DNA from: Morganella morganii | Lineage (GTDB): Bacteria; Pseudomonadota; Gammaproteobacteria; Enterobacterales; Enterobacteriaceae | Assembly (NCBI RefSeq): GCF_019243775.1 | Contig: NZ_CP069157.1 | Location: 2,491,418-2,555,417, forward strand | Direction of reading: 5' to 3' | Length of the DNA stretch: 64,000 bases | In this document: one piece after another, positions 16,690 through 27,063 of the stretch | How positions within the stretch are numbered: position 1 is the first letter of the stretch | Layout of the letters: every line of letters begins with the position of its first letter | Program-made: the position numbers and the translations under genes | Notes under the pieces: model-generated | Told to the model about the DNA's origin: nothing | Databases searched by the model: none | Seen by the model: the letters and a program-made list of their open reading frames with translations, nothing else

Positions 16690-19308
16690 TCAGTTCTCAT
16701 CCAGTGCTTTTGTGATTTTTTCAAACAGATCACCGGAGAGATTTTCCAGCCCTTTCAGGCGCAGCAATGCATCACGCATTTTGCTCTGACGGCTGTCGTC
16801 ATACCGTTTCAGGCGGATCAGCGGTTCAATCAGACGTGACGCCACCTGCGGGTTACGGCTGTTCAGATCACAGAGGATCTCCGTCAGGAACTCATAGCCT
16901 TTACCGGATTTATCATGGAACGCTTTCGGGTTATTCATCACAAACGCACCGACCAGTGAGCGCACCCGGTTCGGGTTCGCCATGGTGAAGGACCGGTGAG
17001 TGAGCAGTGATTTCACATTATCCAGCACATCCGCATCCGGACGTGTGGCCTGAAGAATAAACCACTTGTCCATCACCAGACCATCCTGATGCCATTTGTT
17101 GTCGTAATCCGCCAGCAGTTTATCGCGGCACGGCAGCGCGGCCTTCACCGCCGCCGTCAGAGCCGCCAGAGAATCGGTCATATTGTCGGCCTGCGCATAC
17201 TGTTGTGACACGCGCTTATCCGCCTGCGCTTTGTCCTCATCCAGTGCCAGATAGCCCAGACAAACATTGCGCAGATCACGTTTTGCAATATCCGCATGAT
17301 CGATTTGATATGCCCCGGTTTTCATGCTGACATACACCGCATACAGCTCATCCGCCAGTTCACGGGCAAATGTGCCGGCGATATAGGTCATTACCGCATT
17401 AATTGCATCCGGATCCACCACCGGGAACCATTCCGCAACCTCGGTTTCTGACGGCAGGGTCAGAATCTGAGCTGCCAGTGCCGGATCGATCTGCTCATCA
17501 AGCAGCACTGCACGGAAAGCATCGGTTACCCCTTCCGGTAATTGCAAGTCTTCACCGGCCTGATAACGGCGGATGTTTTCCTTTATATGTGATGCCAGAA
17601 GAGACTGTGCGGCATCCCAGCGGGCAAATTCATTACGGGCGTGCTGCATCAGAAATGCCAGCTGTGCATCAGTGTACGGATAATCCACTTTCACCGGCGC
17701 GGAAAATTCGCGGAACAGTGACGGTACCGGCTTTTCACTGACATCATCAAAGGCGAAGGTCTGTTCATCACGGGTAATATTCAGTACTGAATGAAGCGGC
17801 TCCCCTTCATGACGCAGCGCAAGCACGTCGCCGTTACTGCCGTACAGTTCAATATCAAACGGGATATGCAGCGGCTGTTTGTCCTGCTGATCCGGTGTCG
17901 GCGGGGTCATCTGGGTCACATGCAGCTGATACTGTTTTTTATCCGCATCATAGCTGTCACGTACAGTCACCAGCGGCGTACCGGACTGGCTGTACCAGCG
18001 GCGGAACAGTGTCAGATCGACATTAGACGCATCTTCCATCGCCTGCACAAAATCATCACAGGTCGCGGCGCTGCCGTCATGGCGGTGAACATAAAGCTGC
18101 ATCCCCGCCTGGAACTGCTCTTCGCCGAGCAGCGTGTGGATCATGCGGATCACTTCAGAGCCCTTCTCATACACCGTCAGCGTATAGAAGTTATTCATTT
18201 CAATGACTTTGTCCGGACGGATCGGGTGCGCCATCGGACCGGCGTCCTCGGCAAACTGAGCGGCACGCATCACGCGGACATTATTGATACGGTTTACCGG
18301 GCGGGAACCGAGGTCAGAGCTGAATTCCTGGTCACGGAAAACGGTCAGCCCTTCTTTCAGGCTGAGCTGGAACCAGTCACGGCAGGTGATACGGTTACCG
18401 GTCCAGTTATGGAAATATTCATGACCGATAACAGATTCAATCCCGAGATAATCTTTATCCGTCGCTGTTTCATTCTTCGCCAGCACATATTTGGAGTTAA
18501 AGACATTCAGCCCTTTGTTCTCCATCGCGCCCATATTAAAGAAATCAACAGCCACAATCATATAGATGTCGAGGTCATACTCGAAACCAAAGCGCTCCTC
18601 ATCCCATTTCATGGCATTTTTCAGGGAGGTCATCGCCCAGCCGGCACGATCGAGGTTACCTTTGTCGACAAACAGCTCCAGCGCCACATCACGGCCGCTG
18701 CGGGTGGTAAAAGTATCGCGCAGCACATCAAAATCACCGGCCACCAGAGCAAACAGGTAACTTGGTTTCGGGAACGGGTCTTCCCATTTCACCCAGTGTT
18801 TATCCCCGGATTCCCCGGCATCAATCCGGTTACCGTTGGATAACAGATACGGATAACGGGCTTTGTCCGCCGTGATCCGGGTGGTGTAACGCGCCAGCAC
18901 ATCCGGGCGGTCAGGGTAATACGTGATATGACGGAAACCTTCCGCCTCACACTGTGTGCAAAGTGCATCACCGGACACATACAGCCCCTCAAGTGCGGTA
19001 TTTTCCGCCGGGCTGATTTCATTAATAATTTGCAGGGTGAATTGTTCAGGCACATTCATAATGCGCAGCGAACCGGGTTCTTCGCGGTAATCTGACCAGA
19101 CTTTGCCGTCAATGGTCAGCTGCTTCAGGGTCAGCCCCTCACCGGCAAGCACCAGCTCAGAGGCGTTGTCATTCAGGCGCTTCACCTGACTGACGGCAGT
19201 CACCACTGTCGTCTGCGGGTCGAGCGCAAAATCGAGATCAATATGGGTAATGGTATAGTCAGGAGCCTGATAGTCCTGACGATACTTCGCCTGCCGCTGT
19301 TGTGTCAT
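16690..19308 (-). CDS. pepN: Aminopeptidase N
   Basis: 872 residues, against 870 in E. coli. This is an M1 zinc metallopeptidase with the exopeptidase motif GAMEN in FFNMGAMENKGLNVF and the zinc-binding HEXXH in VIGHEYFHNWTGNR, with the third zinc ligand in LKEGLTVFRDQEF. It removes N-terminal residues from peptides in the cytosol and does much of the late peptide turnover. The C-terminal third is the helical domain that closes the active-site cavity. Divergent from pncB, as in E. coli. Confidence 0.98.
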   Translation of the reverse strand: MTQQRQAKYRQDYQAPDYTITHIDLDFALDPQTTVVTAVSQVKRLNDNASELVLAGEGLTLKQLTIDGKVWSDYREEPGSLRIMNVPEQFTLQIINEISPAENTALEGLYVSGDALCTQCEAEGFRHITYYPDRPDVLARYTTRITADKARYPYLLSNGNRIDAGESGDKHWVKWEDPFPKPSYLFALVAGDFDVLRDTFTTRSGRDVALELFVDKGNLDRAGWAMTSLKNAMKWDEERFGFEYDLDIYMIVAVDFFNMGAMENKGLNVFNSKYVLAKNETATDKDYLGIESVIGHEYFHNWTGNRITCRDWFQLSLKEGLTVFRDQEFSSDLGSRPVNRINNVRVMRAAQFAEDAGPMAHPIRPDKVIEMNNFYTLTVYEKGSEVIRMIHTLLGEEQFQAGMQLYVHRHDGSAATCDDFVQAMEDASNVDLTLFRRWYSQSGTPLVTVRDSYDADKKQYQLHVTQMTPPTPDQQDKQPLHIPFDIELYGSNGDVLALRHEGEPLHSVLNITRDEQTFAFDDVSEKPVPSLFREFSAPVKVDYPYTDAQLAFLMQHARNEFARWDAAQSLLASHIKENIRRYQAGEDLQLPEGVTDAFRAVLLDEQIDPALAAQILTLPSETEVAEWFPVVDPDAINAVMTYIAGTFARELADELYAVYVSMKTGAYQIDHADIAKRDLRNVCLGYLALDEDKAQADKRVSQQYAQADNMTDSLAALTAAVKAALPCRDKLLADYDNKWHQDGLVMDKWFILQATRPDADVLDNVKSLLTHRSFTMANPNRVRSLVGAFVMNNPKAFHDKSGKGYEFLTEILCDLNSRNPQVASRLIEPLIRLKRYDDSRQSKMRDALLRLKGLENLSGDLFEKITKALDEN

Positions 19309-19582
19309 GGTTTTCTCTTCACTGTTTTATTAAATGATTACAATTACGCTGTACTTAGGCTCTCATAATTCAGGCGCCGTGGTAAACGAAATTTTAGCAG
19401 TTTGTGATACGCCCTGATTTCCTGACGGTGCGGTACAGTACTAAATATGAATAAAATGTTAACAAATAATGTGATTGCGCGCTGAACATCACGCACAGGG
19501 AAAATAACGTGTTACTATACGCAGATAATAGTAAGCTATAACCTGTTTAGGTTGATTGCTCCGTGAGGATGCTGAAAGCGCC

Positions 19583-20797
19583 ATGAATTCAGAAGCAACC
19601 CCGATTATCACATCACTGCTGGATACCGATGCGTATAAGCTGCATATGCAGCAGGCAGTGTTCCATCATTACCGTTCAATTCCTGTGGTCGCGGAATTCC
19701 GCTGCCGGAGCAGCAAACGGCTGGGGCAGTACGCAGATGAACTGCGCCGCCGGGTGGCAATGATGGCAGAGCTGTCAGTCAGTGATGACGAGTATAACTA
19801 CCTGGCCCGCCTGCCGTTCTTTTCGGCGGACTACCTCGCCTGGTTCCGTCAGTTCCGTTTTGATCCGTCACAGGTAAATATCCGCTGTGACAGCAACGGC
19901 CAGCTGGCTGTCCGTATCAGCGGCCCGTGGGTGGAGGTTATCCTGTGGGAAGTGCCGTTGCTGGCGCTGATCAGTGAACTCGTCCACCATCATGAATCAC
20001 CGCAGGTCACGCCGGAAGATGCCGTTATCCGTCTGCGTGAGCTGGTGGCGCGTTTTTATCAGGATGCCGAACAAGCCGGGCTGGATCTCAGCCGCTTTAA
20101 ACTGATGGATTTCGGTACCCGCCGCCGTTTCTCTTTTGATGTTCAGAAAGCCATTGTCACTGAACTGAAACAGCATTTCCCGTATCTGGTCGGCACCAGC
20201 AATTACCTGCTGGCGGAAAAACTCGATCTGGAGCCGGTCGGCACCCAGGCGCATGAATGGTTCCAGGCACATCAGCAGATCAGTGCGGAACTGGCCAACA
20301 GCCAGCGCGCCGCTCTCCAAACCTGGCTTGATGAATATCCGGATCAGCTCGGTGTCGCACTGACAGACTGCATCACAATGGATGCTTTCCTGCGCGATTT
20401 CGATACCCCGTTTGCCCGCGCCTATCAGGGTCTGCGCCACGATTCCGGGGATCCGGTGGAATGGGGTGAAAAAGCCATTGCTCACTATGAAAAGCTGGGT
20501 ATCGACCCGATGAGCAAAACGCTGGTCTTTTCAGATAACCTGGATTTCCGCAAAGCCCTCGCGCTTTATGCCCATTTCTGTGACCGGATAAATCTGGTAT
20601 TCGGTATCGGCACCCGCCTGACCTGCAATATCCCGGATGTCGAGCCGCTCAATATTGTTATCAAGCTGGTGGAATGCAACGGTAAACCGGTTGCCAAGCT
20701 CTCTGACAGCCCCGGCAAAACCATCTGTGAAGATGATGAATTTGTCGATAAACTGCGCCGCGCATTTGATATTCCCCACGTTCAGCGCGCCTGCTGA
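19583..20797 (+). CDS. pncB: Nicotinate phosphoribosyltransferase
   Basis: 404 residues, against 400 in E. coli. I chose ATG 19583 ([19 protein letters not shown]) because the family N-terminus begins there; a longer frame extends 27 bp upstream. Family blocks are [43 protein letters not shown] with the phosphorylated-histidine region, and [15 protein letters not shown]. The enzyme makes nicotinate mononucleotide from nicotinate and PRPP with ATP hydrolysis, in NAD salvage. Confidence 0.97.
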   Translation: MNSEATPIITSLLDTDAYKLHMQQAVFHHYRSIPVVAEFRCRSSKRLGQYADELRRRVAMMAELSVSDDEYNYLARLPFFSADYLAWFRQFRFDPSQVNIRCDSNGQLAVRISGPWVEVILWEVPLLALISELVHHHESPQVTPEDAVIRLRELVARFYQDAEQAGLDLSRFKLMDFGTRRRFSFDVQKAIVTELKQHFPYLVGTSNYLLAEKLDLEPVGTQAHEWFQAHQQISAELANSQRAALQTWLDEYPDQLGVALTDCITMDAFLRDFDTPFARAYQGLRHDSGDPVEWGEKAIAHYEKLGIDPMSKTLVFSDNLDFRKALALYAHFCDRINLVFGIGTRLTCNIPDVEPLNIVIKLVECNGKPVAKLSDSPGKTICEDDEFVDKLRRAFDIPHVQRAC

Positions 20798-21023
20798 TCC
20801 CTCCTTTTATATACCTGCTCCCGGAGAACAGAAAAAGACGGTTATTTTTTCTGTTTTTCGGGCTGTTACCCCCTTAATTTCTGCTTGTTTCCTGAGAGTG
20901 AGCAAGTAACATAGTGAGATTGCCCGTTTGACGGCAACTGATGACTATTCTGTTACTCACATCTCAGAGGATGGCGGGTAACGCGTGTAACAGACCTATA
21001 TATAAGAAGAGAGAGTTTCAACT

Positions 21024-22424
21024 ATGAGCATAGCGCCTGTGGTCGATGTACTGCAAGGCCGTGTACCTGTTGACAGCGAAGTCACGGTACAGGGTTGGGT
21101 CCGTACAAGGAGAGATTCAAAAGCCGGGATCTCATTCCTCGCCGTCTACGACGGTTCCTGCTTTAATCCGGTACAGGCCGTCATCGAAAATAATTTACCT
21201 AATTATAATGATGAAGTGCTTCATTTAACGGCGGGCTGTTCTGTTGAAGTTACCGGGAAAGTGGTTGCTTCCCCGGGCCAGGGACAAAGCTTTGAAATCC
21301 ATGCCTCACAGGTTCGTGTGGTCGGTATGGTTGATGATCCGGATACCTACCCGATGGCGGCAAAACGCCACTCTGTCGAGTATCTGCGTGAAGTGGCGCA
21401 CCTGCGTCCGCGCACTAACCTGATTGGCGCGGTTGCCCGTGTCCGTCATACCTTATCCCAGGCATTACACCGTTTCTTCGACGAGCAGGGTTTCTTCTGG
21501 GTATCCACCCCGCTGATCACCACCTCCGATACCGAAGGTGCCGGTGAAATGTTCCGCGTCTCCACGCTGGATTTCCACAACCTGCCGCGTAACGACAAAG
21601 GCGAAGTGGATTTCAGCGAAGACTTTTTCGGCCGGGAAGCCTTCCTGACTGTATCCGGTCAGCTGAATGGTGAAGCTTATGCCTCTGCGCTGAGCAAAAT
21701 CTACACCTTCGGCCCGACATTCCGTGCGGAAAACTCCAACACCAGCCGCCACCTGGCGGAATTCTGGATGGTTGAGCCGGAAGTGGCGTTTGCCAACCTG
21801 AATGATATCGCCGGTCTGGCCGAAGCCATGCTGAAATATGTCTTCAAAGCCGTTCTGGAAGAGCGCCGCGACGACCTCGAATTCTTTGCTGAGCGTATTA
21901 ATAAAGAAGCAATCGAACGTCTGGAGCGTTTTGTCACTTCCGATTTCGCACAGGTTGATTACACCGACGCGATCAAAATCCTGGAAAACTGCGGCAAAAC
22001 CTTTGAAAACGACGTGTACTGGGGCGTGGATATGTCCTCTGAGCACGAGCGTTACCTGGCGGAAGAGCACTTCAAAGCGCCAGTGGTCGTTAAAAACTAC
22101 CCGAAAGCTATCAAAGCCTTCTATATGCGTGAAAACGAAGACGGCAAAACCGTGGCAGCGATGGACGTGCTGGCACCGGGAATCGGTGAAATCATCGGGG
22201 GTTCCCAGCGTGAAGAGCGTCTGGACAGACTCGATGCCCGCTTCGATGAACTGGGTATGAATAAAGAAGATTACTGGTGGTACCGTGATCTGCGCCGCTA
22301 CGGCACAGTGCCGCACGCCGGTTTCGGTCTGGGCTTCGAGCGTTTGGTCTCATATGTGACGGGTGTCTCAAATATCCGTGAAACCATCCCGTTCCCGCGC
22401 ACCCCGCGCAGCGCCACATTCTGA
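21024..22424 (+). CDS. asnS: Asparaginyl-tRNA synthetase
   Basis: 466 residues, the E. coli length. An N-terminal OB-fold anticodon-binding domain (about 15-105) is followed by a class II catalytic core. Motif 2 is [21 protein letters not shown] and motif 3 is [15 protein letters not shown]. The terminal residues [11 protein letters not shown] are typical of AsnRS. It charges tRNA-Asn. A GAGAGAG ribosome-binding site precedes the ATG, and a terminator follows at 22448. Confidence 0.98.
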   Translation: MSIAPVVDVLQGRVPVDSEVTVQGWVRTRRDSKAGISFLAVYDGSCFNPVQAVIENNLPNYNDEVLHLTAGCSVEVTGKVVASPGQGQSFEIHASQVRVVGMVDDPDTYPMAAKRHSVEYLREVAHLRPRTNLIGAVARVRHTLSQALHRFFDEQGFFWVSTPLITTSDTEGAGEMFRVSTLDFHNLPRNDKGEVDFSEDFFGREAFLTVSGQLNGEAYASALSKIYTFGPTFRAENSNTSRHLAEFWMVEPEVAFANLNDIAGLAEAMLKYVFKAVLEERRDDLEFFAERINKEAIERLERFVTSDFAQVDYTDAIKILENCGKTFENDVYWGVDMSSEHERYLAEEHFKAPVVVKNYPKAIKAFYMRENEDGKTVAAMDVLAPGIGEIIGGSQREERLDRLDARFDELGMNKEDYWWYRDLRRYGTVPHAGFGLGFERLVSYVTGVSNIRETIPFPRTPRSATF

Positions 22425-22447
22425 TTTTCATCAAAAATATTGAATGT

Positions 22448-22477
22448 AAAAAGCCGGCCTTCAGGTCGGCTTTTTTT
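22448..22477 (+). terminator. Terminator of asnS
   Basis: AGCCGGCCT pairs with AGGTCGGCT, with an A run before and six T residues after. Confidence 0.88.
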
Positions 22478-22515
22478 ATGTCTGATGATCTGACTGTTCA
22501 AAAAGTTCCCGATTA

Positions 22516-22560
22516 TTTACATTTTGAAATACTTTTTTGCTATTCGTTACAGATTCTTCG
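22516..22560 (+). promoter_or_regulatory. Possible OmpR-binding region of the porin promoter
   Basis: TTTACATTTTGAAATAC followed by GCTATTCGTTACAG resembles tandem OmpR boxes (T-rich half, AC, half-turn repeat) seen upstream of ompF and ompC. The location, about 200-160 bp before the start, fits; the match is loose. Confidence 0.35.
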
Positions 22561-22717
22561 TTTTTGTAGCACTTTCAGGGTAGATAAAATATTTTACCAA
22601 TGGAACACTGGTCGCCGACACAGACGACACTAAACTCTCATAAATAGTTCCAAATTTTTTTCAGAACTATTTCTGGCAGTGGCAGGTGTCCGAATAACAC
22701 CAATGAGGGTAATAATA

Positions 22718-23869
22718 ATGAAACGCAATATTCTTGCAGTGGTTATCCCGGCTCTGTTAGTTGCTGGTGCAGCAAACGCAGCTGAAATCTACAACAAAGA
22801 CGGCAACAAAGTAGACCTGTACGGTAAAGTTGACGTTCGTCACATGTTCGCTAAGTCTGATGACAACGGCTCTAAAGAAGATGGCGACGATTCACGCGTT
22901 CGTTTCGGCATCAAAGGTGAAACTCAGATCACTGACCAACTGACCGGTTTCGGTCGTTTCGAAAACGAAATCAAAACCAACGGCGTTGAAGGCGACAACA
23001 AAAACAAAGTACGTTTAGCTTACGCTGGTTTCAAATTCGCTGAATTCGGTTCAATCGACTACGGCCGTAACTACGGTGTGGTATATGACACTGCAGCATG
23101 GACCGGCGTTCTGCCACTGTTCGGTGGCGACACCATGGCTCAGACCGACGTTTACATGACCGGTCGTAACGCTAACCTGCTGACCTATCGTAACACCGAT
23201 TTCTTCGGTTACGTTGATGGCCTGAGCTTCGCTCTGCAGTATCAGGGTGCTAACGACGATAACTCTATCGCAAACCGCGGCGAAGCAATCAAAGATTCTA
23301 ACGGCAATGTAATTGGTTACACTACCGATGCTAAAGCTAATGGCGATGGCTACGGTTTATCTACTGCCTATGATCTGGGCTGGGGTGTAACTCTGGGTGC
23401 TGGCTACTCTAACTCTGCTCGTCCGTTAGGTCAGCAGAATAGTGCAAATCCTTACGACGCTCAAGGCAAACGCGCTGAAGCATGGAACGTTGGTGCTAAA
23501 TACGACGCTAACAACCTGTACCTGGCTGCTATGTACGGTGAAACCCGTAACATGACCAAATACGGTGATTACGACCTGATTGCTAACAAAACTCAGAACA
23601 TCGAATTAGTGGCACAATACCAGTTTGATTTCGGTCTGCGTCCATCCATCGCTTACCTGCAGTCTAAAGGTAAAGACCTGAGCAACGGTACTAAAGGTAA
23701 CGAAGATCTGGTTCAATACATCGACCTGGGTGCTTACTACTACTTCAACAAAAACATGTCTGCAGTTGTTGATTACAAAATCAACCTGCTGGACAACAAT
23801 GACTTCACCCGCGGTGCTAAAATCAACACTGGTGATGTTGTTGGTTTAGGTCTGACCTACCAGTTCTGA
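22718..23869 (+). CDS. ompF: OmpF/OmpC-type general porin
   Basis: 383 residues. Start ATG 22718 gives a signal peptide ([21 protein letters not shown]) and the canonical mature N-terminus [16 protein letters not shown]. Sixteen-strand trimeric porin features are visible: [23 protein letters not shown], the constriction-loop region [19 protein letters not shown], and the last strand GLGLTYQF ending in phenylalanine. It allows passive diffusion of small hydrophilic solutes and beta-lactams. It occupies the E. coli ompF locus, but sequence alone does not decide between ompF- and ompC-like behaviour. Codon use is highly biased. Confidence 0.95.
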   Translation: MKRNILAVVIPALLVAGAANAAEIYNKDGNKVDLYGKVDVRHMFAKSDDNGSKEDGDDSRVRFGIKGETQITDQLTGFGRFENEIKTNGVEGDNKNKVRLAYAGFKFAEFGSIDYGRNYGVVYDTAAWTGVLPLFGGDTMAQTDVYMTGRNANLLTYRNTDFFGYVDGLSFALQYQGANDDNSIANRGEAIKDSNGNVIGYTTDAKANGDGYGLSTAYDLGWGVTLGAGYSNSARPLGQQNSANPYDAQGKRAEAWNVGAKYDANNLYLAAMYGETRNMTKYGDYDLIANKTQNIELVAQYQFDFGLRPSIAYLQSKGKDLSNGTKGNEDLVQYIDLGAYYYFNKNMSAVVDYKINLLDNNDFTRGAKINTGDVVGLGLTYQF

Positions 23870-23896
23870 TTTAGCTTTAACGCTAAGTATGAATAC

Positions 23897-23927
23897 AAAA
23901 CCCACGGCTTGCCGTGGGTTTTTTGTT
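23897..23927 (+). terminator. Terminator of the porin gene
   Basis: AAAACCCACGGC pairs with GCCGTGGGTTTT around a TT loop, followed by a T run. Confidence 0.9.
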
Positions 23928-24106
23928 ATCTGTCTTACGCGTTTTGTGATGTATTTTCATGCAAACCTCAACAGGACGTCACCCACTTCACAAGATCTTC
24001 GTCTTTTTTCTGTAAACAGTTGGCAAATGATTTACAGGGAGTTAACCTGATAACCTTGTGACAGTCCTCTTATCCGCACTATCAGATACTATTGGGATCA
24101 ACAACT

Positions 24107-25297
24107 ATGTTTGAGAATATTACTGCCGCGCCTGCCGACCCGATCTTAGGTCTGGCTGACAGCTTCCGTCAGGACCCCCGTGAAAACAAAATCAATTTAG
24201 GTATTGGTGTTTATAAAGATGAAACCGGTAAAACACCGGTACTGAGCTGCGTTAAAAAAGCGGAAAAGTATCTGCTGGATAATGAAACCACGAAAAACTA
24301 CCTGCCGATTACCGGGATCCCTGAATTCGGAACAGTAACTCAGGCACTGCTGTTTGGTGATAACAGCGATATCATCACCGCCAAACGTGCCCGTACCGCA
24401 CAGGCGCCGGGCGGCACCGGTGCGCTGCGTATCGCGGCTGATTTTATTGCTAAACAAACCAGCGCAAAACGTGTCTGGATCAGTAATCCGACCTGGCCTA
24501 ACCATAACGGTATCTTTGCCGGTGCCGGTCTGGAAATCTGCACTTACAATTACTATGATGCCGAAAACCATTCACTGGATTTCAATGGCATGCTGGCAAG
24601 CCTGGAAGCGGCGCAGGCCGGTGATGTGATCCTGCTGCACGGCTGCTGCCACAACCCGACCGGTATTGACCCGACTGCTGAGCAGTGGGCACAATTATCT
24701 GTTCTGGTAAAAGAAAAAGGTCTGCTGCCGGTCTTTGACTTTGCTTATCAGGGCTTTGCTGCCGGTCTGGATGAGGATGCTCAGGGGCTGCGTATTTTCG
24801 CAAAATCTCATCCTGAAATGCTGGTGGCCAGCTCTTATTCCAAAAACTTCGGCATGTACAATGAACGTGTCGGTGCCTGCACCCTGGTTGCGGCTGATCC
24901 GGATACCGCTGATCGCGCGTTCAGCCAGATCAAAATCGTTATCCGCACCAACTACTCTAACCCGCCGTCACACGGTGGTGCTGTGGTAACAACAGTATTG
25001 TCTGATCCGGAACTGAAAGAAGAGTGGATCCAGGAACTGACCACCATGCGTGAGCGCATCAAGCGTATGCGCCAGCTCTTTGTGAACACCTTACAGGAAA
25101 AAGGCGCGAAGCAGGACTTCAGCTTTATTATCCGCCAGAACGGTATGTTCTCTTTCAGCGGCCTGACCAAAGAGCAGGTTGCACGTCTGCGTGATGAATA
25201 TGCGGTCTATGCCGTCAGCTCCGGTCGTATCAACGTTGCCGGTCTGACACTGGAAAATATGGTTCCGCTGTGCGAAGCCATTGTTGCAGTGCTGTAA
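24107..25297 (+). CDS. aspC: Aspartate aminotransferase
   Basis: 396 residues from ATG 24107, identical in length to E. coli AspC. It is a class I PLP aminotransferase: the Schiff-base lysine is in [15 protein letters not shown], and the substrate-binding region includes [11 protein letters not shown] and [10 protein letters not shown]. It interconverts aspartate and 2-oxoglutarate with oxaloacetate and glutamate, and can also act on aromatic amino acids. Monocistronic between the porin and gloC. Confidence 0.98.
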   Translation: MFENITAAPADPILGLADSFRQDPRENKINLGIGVYKDETGKTPVLSCVKKAEKYLLDNETTKNYLPITGIPEFGTVTQALLFGDNSDIITAKRARTAQAPGGTGALRIAADFIAKQTSAKRVWISNPTWPNHNGIFAGAGLEICTYNYYDAENHSLDFNGMLASLEAAQAGDVILLHGCCHNPTGIDPTAEQWAQLSVLVKEKGLLPVFDFAYQGFAAGLDEDAQGLRIFAKSHPEMLVASSYSKNFGMYNERVGACTLVAADPDTADRAFSQIKIVIRTNYSNPPSHGGAVVTTVLSDPELKEEWIQELTTMRERIKRMRQLFVNTLQEKGAKQDFSFIIRQNGMFSFSGLTKEQVARLRDEYAVYAVSSGRINVAGLTLENMVPLCEAIVAVL

Positions 25298-25310
25298 TTT
25301 CGTTTTGACT

Positions 25311-25345
25311 ATAAAAAATGCCTGGCTATGCCAGGCATTTTTATT
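25311..25345. terminator. Bidirectional terminator between aspC and gloC
   Basis: AAATGCCTGG pairs with CCAGGCATTT around CTATG, with A and T runs on either side. The genes converge. Confidence 0.88.
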
Positions 25346-25361
25346 TCTGCAATGATATTGC

Positions 25362-26009
25362 TTACCAGACCGGTTGCTCATCCTGCAGGAACGGATTTGT
25401 GCGGCGCTCTTCCCCGAGTGTGGACATCGGGCCGTGGCCCGGGATAAAACGGTACTCATCCCCTAACGGCAGCACTTTTTCTTTAATGGAACGGATCAGA
25501 TCCTGATGATTACCGCGCGGGAAGTCACTGCGGCCGACGCCCCCTCTGAACAGCACATCACCCATTGAAATCAGTTTATCCTGCTTATCCACAAAAATAA
25601 CATGTCCCGGTGTATGACCCGGGCAGTGCAGCACATCCAGCTCAATATTGCCGACAGTGACTTTATCGCCCTCTTCCAGCCACTGATCCGGGGTAAATGC
25701 ACGACATGGCTCCACACCGAACATCTGGCTCTGCTGTGTCAGTCCGTCAATCCAGAATGCATCTTCCTTTTGCGGGCCGACGATCGGCACATTAAAGTGC
25801 TCTGCCACATCCGCAGTTGCGCCGACATGGTCAAAGTGACCGTGAGTCAGGAGAATTTTTTCCAGTTTCAGACCGCGTTGTTCAATTTCACGGATAAGAC
25901 GCGGCGCTTCACCGCCGGGATCGACAATAGCAGCGGCTTTAGTTTCATCGCACCAAATCAGGGTGCAGTTCTGCATAAAGCCGGTGACAGGAATAATATG
26001 ATATTGCAT
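25362..26009 (-). CDS. gloC: Hydroxyacylglutathione hydrolase GloC (YcbL), metallo-beta-lactamase fold
   Basis: 215 residues, the YcbL length. Metallo-beta-lactamase fold with the zinc motif THGHFDHVG, the downstream metal histidine in [10 protein letters not shown], and the aspartate-bearing [16 protein letters not shown]. YcbL is a type II glyoxalase that hydrolyses S-lactoylglutathione in methylglyoxal detoxification. It follows ycbK by 38 bp on the same strand, so both are likely one transcript. Confidence 0.94.
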   Translation of the reverse strand: MQYHIIPVTGFMQNCTLIWCDETKAAAIVDPGGEAPRLIREIEQRGLKLEKILLTHGHFDHVGATADVAEHFNVPIVGPQKEDAFWIDGLTQQSQMFGVEPCRAFTPDQWLEEGDKVTVGNIELDVLHCPGHTPGHVIFVDKQDKLISMGDVLFRGGVGRSDFPRGNHQDLIRSIKEKVLPLGDEYRFIPGHGPMSTLGEERRTNPFLQDEQPVW

Positions 26010-26047
26010 GACACAAAACTCCGGTTAAAGCGGGTAATAACAACAGA

Positions 26048-26596
26048 TTACCACGTTCTGACCGGTCCTGTATCCATATGAACGAAATTACTGGACGGAT
26101 AATAACCCACACCACCAGCCCGCATTTTCATGGCTGCTTTACGAACCTGACTTAACTGGATGCCCGGAATACGGAAATCCATTGCCTGGCCGCGGGTGTG
26201 ATAACTTTTCTTCGCCACACCGGAGGTGGTTCTGCGCAGTTCATTATTGGTGACCAGAGAACGGTAACCGGACACCAGCTGAATAGGTTTATTGATGTTC
26301 ATCATAACCTGCAACAGATACATCTGGTCAAACAGGTGCGGGTCAATGGTTTTGACTTTATTACTGCGGTGATCGCGGAACAGCTTGTTCAGGCGGGCCA
26401 GTTCAGAGCGGTTATAACGTTTACCATCAAAAAATTCTGCTTTCAAAAATTCACCGGTATTGAGGTTTTCAAACCGTAAAATTTTCGGCCGGGGCGTGGT
26501 CAGGGACGCAAATGCGTGATTCGGTAATAAAGCTAACCCCAGCGCCGCCGCACCAAAACCCAGCCATTTACGGCGGTCGTTATCAATTGTATCCAT
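26048..26596 (-). CDS. ycbK: YcbK, Tat-exported M15-type peptidase-like protein (DUF882)
   Basis: 182 residues. The N-terminus carries a twin-arginine signal (NDRRKWLGFGAAALGLALLP, cleavage near AFA), so the folded protein is exported by Tat. The rest is a DUF882/peptidase M15-like fold with YHTRGQAMDFRIPG, which supplies the His and Asp zinc ligands, and a distal FVHMDTG. The E. coli homologue (MepK) is a murein endopeptidase that cleaves 3-3 crosslinks, in accord with the neighbouring L,D-transpeptidase gene that makes them. Confidence 0.92.
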   Translation of the reverse strand: MDTIDNDRRKWLGFGAAALGLALLPNHAFASLTTPRPKILRFENLNTGEFLKAEFFDGKRYNRSELARLNKLFRDHRSNKVKTIDPHLFDQMYLLQVMMNINKPIQLVSGYRSLVTNNELRRTTSGVAKKSYHTRGQAMDFRIPGIQLSQVRKAAMKMRAGGVGYYPSSNFVHMDTGPVRTW

Positions 26597-27063
26597 TGAC
26601 GGTAATCACTCTTTATCTGATTAAATATTACATGGCCGGACAGCGATAATTGTGTTCACCGTTCAGACCCGCAGCGGATCGGTTTTGTCTATTTCTGTAA
26701 ATTTCCGTCAGGTTATTTCAATATTAACGTCAATATGAAAAAAACAGCAATAAACAAAACTGACCGTCTATTTTTTACCGATTCAATCCCCCGGAGTCAA
26801 ATAAAAAAAACACATTTTTACTCAGAAAGTAAACCTCACCGACATTTTCATGAACATCCGGTGTGTGGCGGGCACAATGCCGCATTCGCTGAGCCTTTGC
26901 CGGGGCGGTGATATGACAAAATTAATCATTTTTAGTTAATTAACAGAATGACAAAATATAATATTGCGCAGCGAATTATTTTTATCTGCACATCGTTTTT
27001 CGGTTAATTATATTTCAGAAGAAAAAAGCCGCTTATTTGTAATAAATAAGCGGCTTCATGTGA
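26597..27063. other. Long AT-rich intergenic region between ldtD and ycbK
   Basis: 467 bp without a supported gene. The half next to ldtD contains its terminator. The rest is AT-rich, with a GC-richer island near 26850-26910, and must hold the ycbK-gloC promoter. A 58-codon ORF on the plus strand (26735..26911) has no ribosome-binding site and no recognisable relatives, so I do not call it. Confidence 0.6.
27022..27056 (-). terminator. Terminator of ldtD
   Basis: A 13-bp perfect stem (AAGCCGCTTATTT with AAATAAGCGGCTT, 5-nt loop) ends in six U residues on the minus strand. It lies 7 bp after the ldtD stop. Confidence 0.92.

Noticed and set aside
17791..18843. 350-codon ORF antisense to pepN
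   Set aside because: It lies entirely inside the well-conserved pepN gene on the other strand and has no family motifs or ribosome-binding site.
21465..22316. 283-codon ORF antisense to asnS
   Set aside because: Shadow of asnS, rich in Phe, His and Val as expected from the reverse of a biased coding strand.
26735..26911. 58-codon plus-strand ORF in the ldtD-ycbK gap
   Set aside because: No Shine-Dalgarno sequence, no recognised relatives, and low-complexity Lys/His content; it may be chance.
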